A stretch of 64,000 bases of DNA from Tetracentron sinense (lineage: Eukaryota; Streptophyta; Magnoliopsida; Trochodendrales; Trochodendraceae), in contig CM026567.1 of NCBI GenBank assembly GCA_015143295.1, positions 14,588,416 to 14,652,415 of the forward strand, given 5' to 3'. Positions 24,291 to 34,481 of the stretch are shown here, in pieces (position 1 is the stretch's first letter; each line of letters opens with the position of its first letter). A model generated the notes under the pieces. It was not told where the DNA came from, ran no database searches, and saw only the letters and a list, made by a program, of their open reading frames with translations. Both the position numbers and the translations under genes were made by a program.

Positions 24291-24302
24291 GCTCTGATAC
24301 CA
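24291..24302 (-). other. Primer binding site, initiator Met tRNA
   Basis: TGGTATCAGAGC on the element strand, four bases inside the 5' LTR end. It matches the 3' end of plant initiator Met tRNA and fixes the element's orientation as minus. Confidence 0.88.
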
Positions 24303-25879
24303 TCTCTGTCACACCCCAAAACCCCACCTAGGAGAATGTGAGATCTTGGCACGTGACTTACTTGACTTAACCCATTTAATAAGCTTTAAAGGCATATTAA
24401 AATTTGAACTTAAAATTTTTTTTCAATTAAAACATCAACTAAATTCATAATCATTGACTGCAACTGAAATAAAATAAATACTAACCCTCCATCATGATCA
24501 TCATCAAACTAAACTAAACATAAATATCCATAAGGTTAATTAAAGTCTAATTGGAATTTGACCAGAAACAAATTAAATTCAAAAGTAGGGCCAACGATCA
24601 AGATCCTGTTCTTCCTCGGAATAATCACCTTCCGGTTCTCCGAAGTATTCATCTTCTTCCCACGGTCGGGGCACACAAATATCAAAACCTGAACCTGAAC
24701 CTGCCGACAACAAAAGTCATCAGCTGAGTAACGAGTTACTCCGCGTATATAATAGACCATAGTGAACAATATAATGAACATTAAATTACATGCATTTTAC
24801 AGATTCATACATCAGTTCACATACATAATCAGAATACGGAAACAACCAAATACATTACGTCAATTTCTTTATTTCTTTTCTCACCTTCTTACTTTTCTTA
24901 CATTCTTACTTTTTTTTATTTTCTTACTTTTCTTTGAGATTTTTCTTGAAGCTAGACAACTAGTATCCTTGAAAACTTATCTTGAAGCAAGGCACTAGCA
25001 TCTTTAGAGATCTTTCTTTTCTTACTAATTTATACTTCATACTTTATCATTCCATGAACAACACATTCACATGCATTAGTAATACCTTAAAATACCGCTT
25101 TACTGTATAAGGAAAGTGGTTACTATACTTTACTTTATTGAGATACCACCCTTCGTAATCCGGCATGGATGGATTAGTACATTTTCCGAAACGACAACTT
25201 ACTTACTTTGGCATACTTCTCGCTCTTTCTGATGGTATCCGGTGGTGCACAACACAACATGCATTATCGCTTTCGTGTGTCTTCTTTCTTACATTCTTAC
25301 TTTTCTTACTTTACTTTTGGTCTTATTTAACATCTCATTAATGTCTTTAATTCTTTCTTCACACTTTTACATATTATTCATTCGTGAGTGCACAATGACA
25401 TACCTCTTGTTTAAATTTCACCTAAGACTAACCGTCAAGGGCCATAGGAGATCTTGCTATAGCGTCCCATACCACTATGTTAACCAGGCCTAGGCAAGCT
25501 TGACTTTCATCAGAGGTTCGTTTACCCAATGATATCTCACGTATTAAGGAGCATAAAAGAACATACAAAATTTCATATTTTCAATGATTCAACAATATAA
25601 AATCACGGTTTATATTAAAGCACACCGAAGTCACGATCTAATGTAAATATAAAATCCTTTTTTAAAAAATTTAAATCTCGATCAATATCCTAATTATAAT
25701 ACTTCTCATCAATCAGAATTTTCATGGATTGTAATATAAAATCACACTTACATATAATTAAATTCACAATAATTCATCCATTCAATTTACATTCGTTCAT
25801 CCCATTCTCCTCATAAATTCACACACTTCAATAAATTTTCCAAATTCCCTTGTTAAATCATAATTAATTTTTAACAGGG

Positions 25880-26400
25880 TTCTTCACATTCTAATTTAGC
25901 AAATCCATAGTTAATAAGAGAGAGGTCAAAATACGGTTCTTCACATCCTATGTTAACAACTCTATCAATAATAATGTAGAAATCAAAATACGGTTCTTCA
26001 CATCCTATTTTAACAAAGCTATCAATAATAATGTAGAAATCAAAATATGGTTCTTTACATCCTATGTTAACAAATCTATCAATAATAATATACAAATCAT
26101 AATATGGTTCTTCATATCCTATTTTAACAACTCTATCAATAATAATGTAGAAATCAAAATACGGTTCTTCACATCCTATTTTAACAAATCTATCAATAAT
26201 AATATAGAAATCATAATATGGTTCTTTACATCCTATGTTAACAAATCTATCAATAATAATATACAAATCATAATATGATTCTTCATATCCTATTTTAACA
26301 ACTCTATCAATAATAATGTAGAAATCAAATACGGTTCTTCACATCTTATTTGAACAAATCTATCAATAATAATATAGAAATCATAATATGGTTCTTAGAT
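25880..26400. repeat. 57-bp tandem repeat array, about nine units
   Basis: Unit starts near 25931, 25988, 26045, 26102, 26159, 26216 and 26273, then two less regular ones. This is the same unit as in the 3' LTR at 20930-21280. The duplicate copy lies at about 51460-51975. Confidence 0.88.
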
Positions 26401-26691
26401 CCTATGTATTCTTACATCTTTACTTATGTTTACTCTCTTTTTATTCATTCTTTTATGTTAATATTCAAAATATGGAATACTAGATCTGTTATTTACCTCA
26501 CTTGATCGCTTCCCTACGATCTATCGCTTGCGAATAAGGTTCTATATCAATTTCCCAGTCGCTTTTCTCTTTTTTTTTTGCTCCAATCTTTGAACTCCTT
26601 CAATTTCTCCCTTTTGATCTCTTAGAAAGCTCTCCATTTTTTCTCTTTTAGGTTTAGAAGCATATAGAAACCCTAATTCTCGAGTAGGAGG

Positions 26692-26701
26692 GTTATTTAT
26701 A
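26692..26701 (-). promoter_or_regulatory. LTR TATA box (minus strand)
   Basis: TATAAATAAC on the element strand, conserved with the other LTR copies. A GGGCGATCGATCCCCC segment lies upstream at about 26768-26783. Confidence 0.5.
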
Positions 26702-27240
26702 GAGTTTGGAGATCCTAAGGAGTTAAAAAGGTTCAAAAATCACGATTTCCCAGAAAATCCCGCTTTGGGCGATCGATCCCCCCCCTCCCAAATTTTTTTT
26801 TTTCAGAACAGTCTTCGGTATTTTAGTCATAAATTTTTACTCGATTATCGGATTTTGATGATTTCAACTTGCGTTGGACTCGTCATTCAAAGGGGAACAA
26901 CTTTTATGTTTTGCAAAAGTTCTAATTCTTCTTTATTCATGAACTAATTTACCCCTAAAGCTGACTGGTTTGAAAATGGATTTCAGCAGCTCAGATTTGC
27001 AGCAGACTTGGTTTCAAAAATCTAACTTTTAACCTAACTCCGACTAAGAATCTGGAAAAATGGTAATCATGAACCTTGAAGAGGGTTTTAATACCTTTCA
27101 AAAAATTCAAGAATCACTCGATTCTGATTTGTGGGGATAAAACTATGGCTTCTTGAAATTGAGGGTATGTTAATGTATCATTTTTAATTCATCTTTTAGG
27201 AACGCATGCATTTAAAATCGGGCACATATTTCAAGAATTC

Positions 27241-27963
27241 AATACAAATTCGGATATACCACTATCTACTCCGAATCCGCTCCGTTTACAGCCTAGTCCT
27301 ACTATCAATTAAAAAAATGGAAATGGAAAACGGACCCAAGGTTCTCTTCCAAATGGACCACCCACTTACAACTTGACATATGGAGGTGAAACTGTTGTTT
27401 AATTTTGGAAAATACTTAACGGATCTGGGCTTTAATTTTTAACCTTATTTCTCTTTCTTAGTGTGTTGAAATTTGATTGGTGTGGTCAGCTTGGAAGAGG
27501 ACCTTGGGGTCCTCTTGTCAGAATTCTTTAAAAATGAGTAGCGATTAGCGGGCCCGTCCGCTACTTAAGTTACCGTCCTCAATCCTCATGTCCTTTTTAA
27601 TCCCCATTTAACCCTAATTAAGCTGAACTTAATTAAAGTTAAGATATTAAAAAAAAAAAATTTCATGGTTTGGAATGTCAGCGAGTTGGGTTTGGGTCAG
27701 GCCTGCCTAGGCCTGATTAATAAAAAGGCCAGTCCGCTCAATTTAGGAAAATAAGGAAAAAAAAAGTTGTTTTGGAGGGTTTTTAATAACCTGGACCTGT
27801 GGGGCCCTCCCAAAAAAAAAACTCGTCTTATTGGGCCAGGCCAATCCGATTAGAAGCTTAGTCTACCGAACCATCGCGCTTAAGTCTCTAAGCCCAAGTT
27901 CGCTCAACTATGTCACACGTGCCTAAGTCTCGGTGAAGGAAAGAATGTTGGGGAAAAGAGTCG
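27241..27963. other. No recognised gene; spacer
   Basis: Sequence after the LTR joint begins AATACAAATTCGGATATACC. It holds an A-run near 27646-27660 and short GC-rich patches, but no open frame or element end that I can support. Copy B has the same spacer at about 52821-53543. Confidence 0.5.
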
Positions 27964-28296
27964 TAATCATCTCCAGTTGTAACTGGACTTGGGGGAGTCC
28001 AGTGACCCCACTGACACTGCCATGTGTGCCTTTTGACTCCCATTAACTGTGGCTTAGATTCACCCATCCTTAGGATTCACCTACCTATCCTTGGTAGAAA
28101 AAAATATTTTTAAAAAATTAACTCTATTGGTGAATGAATTTTAACTGGTGTTAAATTTATTTTTTAATATTTTTCTACGAACTAAAGATAGGTGGGTGAA
28201 TCTTAACCATAGTTAAGGAGTGTCAAAAGGGACATGTGACAACGTCAGTGGTGTAATTGGACTCCTCTAAGTCCGGTTACAATTAGAGAGAATCAC
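27964..28296. mobile_element. 333-bp foldback MITE (copy A)
   Basis: The left arm (CCAGTTGTAACTGGACTTGG, AGTCCAGTGACCCCACTGAC, TGTGCCTTTTGACTCCCATT) is mirrored by the right arm read in reverse over about 150 bp. The mirrored landmarks are TTAGATTCACCCA near 28053 and TGGGTGAATCTTAA near 28192. The centre is AT-rich. GAGTCG borders both sides (27958-27963 and 28297-28302) and may be the target duplication. It is non-coding, and the superfamily is uncertain. Confidence 0.75.
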
Positions 28297-28302
28297 GAGT
28301 CG

Positions 28303-28948
28303 GGTGAAAAATAATAACACGCGTATTTTCCTTAAAAAGAGTAATTTAAAGGAAAGTGTAGCTAAGTATTACCCCGCAGTGTGTGGTTGATGATAACTTT
28401 TCTAGCTGACAGAAATGCTACCCGAATCGCAATCTTCCATAGACGCAACGGGTGGCTAAAATTTCAAACATCTCTTATTTTTTTTTTTAAAACTATTAAA
28501 GTATTAAACATCTCCACGTGTGGCACTTACTCTTGCTGTAGAAAAATTTGGAGTTATTGTGACGGGGGCTACACTCTTCTTCTAGCTTAAAAATTGAAAA
28601 CTTCAAACACAATTACACAAGTTAGATTTTTCTGAGTATTGAAAAATCTACCCAATACTTGCCAATAATTCTAGGAAAGTTAGGTCTACTATACTATCGA
28701 GAGTTGGACCATTGGATTTATCCATTGTTCCATCTCTTCACGTGCTTTTAAATGAGGGCCCCACCTAATGCTCGAAACATTGGATCTTGAATCAAACAGT
28801 CCAAGTCCTGACTATTGAGAATTTCAAATCACTTTCCTAATTCTATGGTCTAGCATCGTGTTAGGACTTACGACTATGATACTTTTATATTCTGAATGAT
28901 TGATTTAAGAGCTCTTATCTTTTTTAACATTTTTTTTTGGTACGCAAT
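28303..28948. other. No recognised gene; spacer
   Basis: No domain, element end or RNA gene is seen. A short inverted pair near 28680-28710 is complete only in copy B (54268-54304). Confidence 0.45.
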
Positions 28949-29182
28949 CAGACATCTTTAGTTGTTGGATATTGAAAAAGAGACCAATGCTAAGGTTGTA
29001 GGAAACTGAAATTTCAATGAAGGAGGCTGGGGGCTATAATCCCCTCCACTCATCTATAGAATACTCAGACATCTTTAGTTGTTGGATATTGAAAAAGAGA
29101 CCAATGCTAAGGTTGTAGGAAACTGAAATTTCAATAAAGGAGGCTGGGGGCTATAATCCCCTCCACTCATCTACAGAATACT
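28949..29182 (+). repeat. 117-bp tandem duplication (copy A)
   Basis: CAGACATCTTTAGTTGTTGG starts at 28949 and again at 29066. The two 117-bp copies differ at only about two bases, so the duplication is recent but older than the A/B segmental duplication, which shares it at 54549-54782. Confidence 0.92.
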
Positions 29183-29206
29183 ACACTTGTACCCAAGAAT
29201 AAAAAG

Positions 29207-30762
29207 GGGGTTTTCCCCATATTGCCCCTTTAGTATGGGGTTCTTTCCCAAATAACCAGGTTTTGAAAATCCTTTTCTAAATGCCCTTATCATCCATTTT
29301 TCATAATTCAGTATTTATGAAAAGTCTTAAATACCACTCCACAAATTTTGAAAGAAAAAAAGAAGAAGAGGGATTTAGGTTTGTGGATGAGAGATCTTCG
29401 TTCTCACCCCATTTCCGGCGAGACTTCTTCGTTTCCACCCCATTTCCAGCGAGAGTTCTTCATTCCAAGAAGAAGAAGAAGAAGAAGAAGAAGATACGTA
29501 CGTGGATGAGATGAATGAAGCTCACCCACTCCCCTCATCTTCCAAATACCCTTCCATTACCATTTATACTAATTTTGAAAGAAGAATAATAAAAAAGAAG
29601 AAGAAAAGATGAAAAAATCACAAAAATCTAAGTTTCCCAAAGTTTTTTGCGCACAGGGTCTATACAATGCATCGACCTCGTGCATTTTATGCATCGACCC
29701 TGTGCAAAATGTATCGACCGCGTACAAAATGCACTAGGTCGATACAATGCATTGACCCCGTGCAAAATGCATCGTCCATGTACAAAATGCACTAGGTTGA
29801 TGCAATGCATCGACCTCGTGCATTTTATGCATTGACTCCGTGTAAAATGCATCGACCGCCTACAAAATGCATTACTTTGATGCAATGCATCGATCTCGTG
29901 CAAAATGCATCGATCGCGTACAAAATGGACTAAGTTGATGCAATGCATCAACCTCGTGCATTTTATGCATCGTCCCCGTGCAAAATGCATCGACCGCGTA
30001 CAAAATGCACTAGGTTGATACAATCATCGACCTCCTGCATTTTATGCATCGACCTCCTGCAAAATGCATCGACCGCGTACAAAATGCACTAGGTTGATAC
30101 AATGCATTGACCTCGAGCATTTTATGCATCGACCCCGTGCAAAATGCATCGACCGCGTACAAAATGCACTAGGTTGATGCAATGCATCGACCTCCTGCAT
30201 TTTATGCATCGACCTCGTGTATTTTTTGCATCGACCTCGTGCAAAATGCATCGACCGTCGTCTTCAAGCTTGGAAACATGACTGTAAGTCATAGAAAATG
30301 GAAAAAAACACATGTAAACACATATATAACATGAAATTTAAGGTTTTGAACCATAAATACAATGATTATAAACATTTTTCCATGAATTAATCCTACATGC
30401 AATGATTTTTTGGAATTTAGTTTTTTTAAAGCACAAGAAACCCGAAAATGAGGGTTGTTCTTCGGTTAATGATGTTTTTTCACGAAAAGAACATGGAAAG
30501 AATGCTCTTGGAATAAAGATCTCTCACCAGAAATGGGGTGGGAACGAAGTTCTCTCGTCGGAAATAGGGTGGGAACGAAGAACTCGTTGGAAATGAGGTA
30601 GGAATACCCAAAGTCTTTTCTTCAAATGATTTAGATAAAATGGGAAAAGTTCGCATGTGCGAATAGATGCACATGTGTGTGGGGGCATTTAGAGAAGGGT
30701 TTTTAAAACCTGGTTATTTGGGGAAGAACCCCATACTAAAGGGGCAATCTGGGAAAAACCCC
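29207..30762. mobile_element. Mutator-like non-autonomous element, 1556 bp (copy A)
   Basis: It begins GGGGTTTTCCCCATATTGCC and ends in the inverted counterpart (right end reversed: GGGGTTTTTCCCAGATTGCC). The arms are about 90 bp, with CTTTAGTATGGGGTTCTT and AAATAACCAGGTTTT in both. AATAAAAAG flanks it on both sides (29198-29206 and 30763-30771), a perfect 9-bp target duplication. The inner arms are also mirrored: CACCCCATTTCCGGCGAGA near 29405 against CACCAGAAATGGGGTG near 30527. The core is a minisatellite (29663-30257). No transposase is seen, so it would need one in trans. Confidence 0.85.
29663..30257. repeat. GCATCGACC minisatellite core of the MULE (copy A)
   Basis: Basic units of 20-22 bp such as GCATCGACCGCGTACAAAAT and GCATCGACCCCGTGCAAAAT build a higher-order unit of about 80 bp. 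The CACTAGGTTGAT landmark recurs near 29732, 29790, 29870, 29927, 30008, 30087 and 30167. Frames stay open across it on the minus strand (MHCINLVHFVRGRCI-type repeats) because of the repeat, with no sign of a real gene. ATGCAT palindromes recur in every unit. Confidence 0.9.
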
Positions 30763-30771
30763 AATAAAAAG

Positions 30772-31156
30772 GCATAGCATTCTTTATTATAATGAATTCT
30801 ATAAGCGAAGCATTCTATAAGTGAAGCATCAACCCTTGGGAAGGATACTAACCTTGTTTGCTCTATTGGTAGTAAGTGCATGACACCACTCGTTTGATCC
30901 GGGTTCCAGTCATGGGAGAGGGTGTGATTGTTGATTATCCACCCATTGCTTAACCTACAACAGATACTAACCTTCCTAATCGGGGTTGCAGCTTAACTGT
31001 ATGAATTCAAAAAAATAATTATAATTAAACATCCCAATGAGTTTCAATGGATTGGGCTTAGGCTAAGGTTTTTATATTTTTAACAAGCCCAGTCAAACCC
31101 AACCCATCTAGGATAATTTTTTTAAAACCCAAATGGATAATGCTAGCATCACTTTC
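30772..31156. other. Spacer present only in copy A; possible SINE-like trace
   Basis: The segment 30855-30930 has GTAAGTGCATGACACCACTC and TTTGATCCGGGTTCC, resembling the A and B boxes of a tRNA-derived SINE. I see no poly(A) end or target duplication, so this is weak. Most of the segment (30762-31140) is missing from copy B. The missing stretch is bounded in A by AAAACCC on both sides. Confidence 0.3.
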
Positions 31157-32720
31157 TGTAGCGACTCAGAAATTCTGTAATTAAATGTTAAGATTTATTT
31201 TAGTAATTTCTTAAATTGGATAATTTAGTAATATTATATTGTGATGTTTGGGTAATAAGGTTTAATAATCTTGGGGGAAGATAAATAGAAAACAGGAATA
31301 ACATAAAAATGTTTAATGTCGAACTGTGACCAAACACCCTACATCAGGATAAGGGATTAGTATTATGTAAGATAATGATAACTTAATCTCCCACTATCTT
31401 TAGGAAACCTAATCTAGAGATAAGAGGAAGAAAGGGGAGACTAGGGTTTGGAGATTGAAGAAGGTGGATTCAAGGCTTAGGATCTAGAGCTCTCGCTAAG
31501 GAAAAGTGAAGGGCTTGACGAAATCTCTATTTGAGATTGTTCATTTCTTTGAAACCCTAAAGTTCTAGGGTTGAGGCAAGTGAATACTCCTTGTTGTTCT
31601 TTAAATTCATGGTAGATGTGATATTCTTGTTATATTGGTAATAAACAAATAAGTAATTATGATTTAGATGGAAATAAAAGATATTGTGAAAATTAGAGTT
31701 CATCTCATTTTTTAAACCCTAGAACTCTAGAGTTGAATCTATTGATTTAATGATAAATCATTGAATATATGTTATTGGAGTATTTTAATGTCTAAATTAG
31801 GTCTATGAACAATTAAATTTGAAGAAGGAAGAATGATGGCAGTCGGAGTTTAGAAAATACAAAAAAATATAGAGTTTTTGAGAATTTCCGAGTTGGGCGA
31901 TCAATCCCCGGGCTGGACGATCGATCGCCCGTATAAAAGAAAAAAAGGGAAGGTCTCAGGTTGATGGGCGATCGATCGTCCATCACCTGCGATCGATCGC
32001 TCGCTGCCAGCGATCAATCGTCGTGCTCCATCTTGTTTGCTTGTGTTTTATTAGTTCAATTAAATGTAGGAAATTAACTTAGAGACTCCTTACATTAGAA
32101 TCATTGTTGAAACTTAGAAATTATGAATATTAGAGCACCCTTATTTAATTTGATTTTATTTTAAATTGATAAATTGTTATTCATATTGAATTCCATTATC
32201 TTGCATCATGATGTACCTGTATTAATTTTGTATCTATCAAATGCTTGCATGATTAAATTAAATTGTCTAAATTTATATGGACCCTACCCAGCGTCACTAG
32301 AACCCTTTCGCTATAAAGATATAAGATGTCATAGAGTTATAGCGAGGAGGATACTGTGAGCATTACCTTGGTTAATAAATTCACATTTAAATCAGTCTTG
32401 CTATGTGTGGTATGGGACGCCATAGCGGGGAAGATTTAATGTTTAATTCTGTAAAACTATTATAATTGTTGAACAAATTGTAGACCTAATCGAAGGAATA
32501 TGATTTCATCCTAGGCCTTGAGATGTTGCTAGGGGCCGCCAACTAGAGGTACAGGTGAGTGATGCCATCCTAGGCCTTGAGGTGTTGCCAAGGGCCGCCA
32601 ACTAGAGGTACAGGTGTGCAATCCAAAAATTGTATCGCGAGGCATGCCTAGGGCCACAGATGCGAACCAAGTAATTCAATTGGAGAAGATGAATTGACTT
32701 GCATTTTAGTTTAATATCTT
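31157..32720 (+). repeat. LTR-derived part of the gypsy element (copy A)
   Basis: It starts TGTAGCGACTCAG, a usual plant gypsy LTR start, and shares landmarks in opposite orientation with the LARD LTRs (GTGGTATGGGACGCCATAGC near 32407; GCGATCGATCG clusters near 31905-32010). A TATA-like GTATAAAAG lies at 31931. A 59-bp tandem duplication (CATCCTAGGCCTTGAG) lies at about 32507-32624. It runs directly into gag-like sequence with no recognisable primer site. Confidence 0.65.
31931..31939 (+). promoter_or_regulatory. Possible LTR TATA box
   Basis: GTATAAAAG sits between GATCGATCG clusters in the gypsy LTR. This is the same arrangement of motif and TATA box as in the minus-strand LARD LTRs. It is unproven. 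Confidence 0.4.
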
Positions 32721-33290
32721 TTTCAAGGAACAGAAGGCTTCAGAGTTTATCCACCTGACTCAGGGATCAATGTCTATTAGCGAGTATGAGGTGAAGTTTG
32801 CTGAGTTATCTCGTTTTGCTCCTCATATGGTGATGGATGAAGTTTAGCGGGTCAGAAAGTTTGAGCAAGGACTAGCTCCTTCGATTCGAAAGATGGTGGT
32901 GGGGCACTGACTGACATCATTTGCTGTGGTGGTAGAGCAAGCTTTAGTTATTGAGCAGGACAATGCGACATATCATAAGCGTAAAGATCAGAAATTCGAG
33001 CAGAAGGGGAAGGAGAAGTTTGTACCTCATCAGGGGCAGAAGGGCCAGTTCAGGGGTCAATAGCAGTCTCAATGGAAACGTTAAAGGACAGCAACTCCAG
33101 CCGAGTCTTCAACGATGGTTCCTACAGCACCAGTGCAACGTGCGGAGCCTAGAGAATTTGCAGGGACATGCTACAACTGCCAGGAGAAGGGACACTTTGC
33201 TAGGAATTTTTCTAAACCCAAAAGGATTGGGCAACAACAGGGCAAGGCTCCATTCCAGCCAAAAGGTCAGACCAGAATGAATGCAGTAAT
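32721..33290 (+). pseudogene. gag relic of the gypsy element (copy A)
   Basis: It shows LTQGSMSISEYEVKFAELSR and FEQGLAPSIRKMV, the Retrotrans_gag core of Tekay/Del elements. A zinc-knuckle segment (CYNCQEKGHFAR) follows near 33170-33210 and would bind RNA in the capsid. The N-terminal part of gag is not recognisable. The relic is broken in several places. Copy B has the same at about 57942-58511. Confidence 0.8.
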
Positions 33291-33329
33291 GCAAAAGGAT
33301 GATGAGGCCTCAGGAGCAATGGTGGAAGG

Positions 33330-33700
33330 TACACTCCCAGTTTATCATAGCATTGCTAGAGTACTATTTGATTCTGGAGCTACACATTCCTTTATTTCAA
33401 TTACATTCGTGAATGCTTTGGGTATAGTACAGAATCTCTAGATATAGCTTTGTCAGTAGTAACACCATTGGGAGAGTCAACGATATTAAATCGTATTTGT
33501 AGGGAGTATCCTATCAAGATTAGAGAGAGGGTATTGCCAGCTGACTTAGTAGTACTCGAGATGAGAGAATTTGATGTGGTCTTAGGTATGAATTGGCTTG
33601 CCGCCTTTCACGCCGAAATATCTTGTTTTGAGAAAATGATGATTTTCTCTATTCCTGGTGAGCTGTCATTCCAGTTTCGGTTTAGTCCTTCGGAGGAAGT
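33330..33700 (+). pseudogene. Aspartic protease relic (copy A)
   Basis: It carries the retropepsin motif FDSGATHSFI near 33366 and the later MREFDVVLGMNWL stretch near 33560, followed by a lead into the RT domain. The family cleaves Gag-Pol during particle maturation. Copy B has it at about 58551-58921. Confidence 0.82.
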
Positions 33701-33759
33701 GTTGTCTAAGGGATTTCTCTCTCATACAGAGGGAGTGGATCAGAATATTATGCTAGAAC

Positions 33760-34013
33760 ACATACCGGTGGTCTCGGATTTTGAAGAGGTATTTCAAGAG
33801 ATACCGGGATTGCCTCCTAGGAGGGCTATGGATTTCGGTATTGATGTAGTGTCGGGTACTTCGCCAATATTGAAGGCACCTTATAGGATGGCACCAATGG
33901 AATTAAAGGAACTGAAGGATCAGATTCAAGGATTATTGAATCAAGGTTTTGTTCGGCCTAGTACTTCGCCTTGGGGGGCGATTGTTTTGTTTGTCAAGAA
34001 GAAAGATGGAACT
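33760..34013 (+). pseudogene. Reverse transcriptase N-terminal relic (copy A)
   Basis: FQEIPGLPPRR, APYRMAPMELKELK and GFVRPSTSPWGA mark the beginning of the gypsy RT domain. It ends at the solo LTR that starts at 34019 and resumes after 36935. Confidence 0.83.
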
Positions 34014-34481
34014 ATGAGTGTAAGCACCCAATTTTTACACCCCGTAAACCTCAACTCTCCCCAGTAGAGCCCTTAAACCCTAAGCTAGACCCTAGTTAAA
34101 CCCTAGGTAGGTCCTAAAGCCCTAGAACCAAAACCCCTTGGGCTCAAAGCCCATTACCATTTGGATTACCCTATACCATAGACTAAACCCTAGGTGAGCC
34201 CTAGGACCAACTCTAGACCTAACCCTACCCTAAGCCCTAGCCGAAACCTAGGTTTAAGCCCTACGGGCTCAAGGCCCCTTTTTAAGTCCAAAAAACCAAA
34301 ATCCCAAAGCCTAAGCCTTTTGGGGGACCAAACTTGGGCCCAACAACCCATAAGGGTCCACTAGGGTGGGGCCCACAACCCATGAGTTCGAAATCAGGTG
34401 GGAAAATGCCCGAAGTAGGTGCCCTACATAGCTTTCAGCCCAGAGTGTGTGAGGGCATGGCCCAAAGAAGAAATAAGCCCA

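Larger units (their letters stand above)
19374..27240 (-). mobile_element. LARD-like non-autonomous LTR element, Tekay/Del-type ends (fossil)
   Basis: Read on the minus strand it has the 5' LTR at 27240-24307, an iMet primer site at 24302-24291, a 2.1 kb interior, a polypurine tract at 22190-22174 and the 3' LTR at 22173-19374. The stretch beside the polypurine tract (AATTTCGAGGACGAAATTC on the element strand) is the conserved 3' end of Tekay/Del chromoviruses. The interior shows no gag, protease, RT or integrase in any frame, so the element depended on relatives. It lies in copia gag sequence on its left side. Its outer right end is replaced by other DNA at 27240. The LTRs differ at roughly one base in 15-20 where compared by eye, suggesting an insertion some millions of years old. 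Confidence 0.85.
24307..27240 (-). repeat. 5' LTR of the LARD-like element
   Basis: It starts TGTCACACCCCAAAACCCC on the plus strand and aligns with the 3' LTR along its length. It is longer internally because it has about nine 57-bp repeat units instead of six. The sequence leaves the LTR at 27240 after TTCAAGAATTC, where unrelated DNA begins. The same joint is present in copy B at about 52820. Confidence 0.85.

Noticed and set aside
25871-26266. Open frame of 131 codons with 19-residue repeats (minus strand), also at 51449-51844 and 20917-21141
   Set aside because: It is produced by a 57-bp tandem repeat (57 = 3 x 19) inside an LTR. There is no start context, domain or conservation outside the repeat.
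29663-30257. CRISPR-like array of 20-bp repeats
   Set aside because: The spacers are themselves repeats of the same family, the higher-order unit is 80 bp, and the DNA is plant nuclear. It is a minisatellite.
29628-30313. Minus-strand open frames with MHCINLVHFVRGRCI-type repeats, also at 55219-55904
   Set aside because: They arise from the GCATCGACC minisatellite. Several frames stay open for the same reason and none resembles a known protein.
30855-30930. A tRNA gene
   Set aside because: B-box-like TTTGATCCGGGTTCC is present, but I cannot draw a cloverleaf with an anticodon arm. At most it is a decayed SINE trace.
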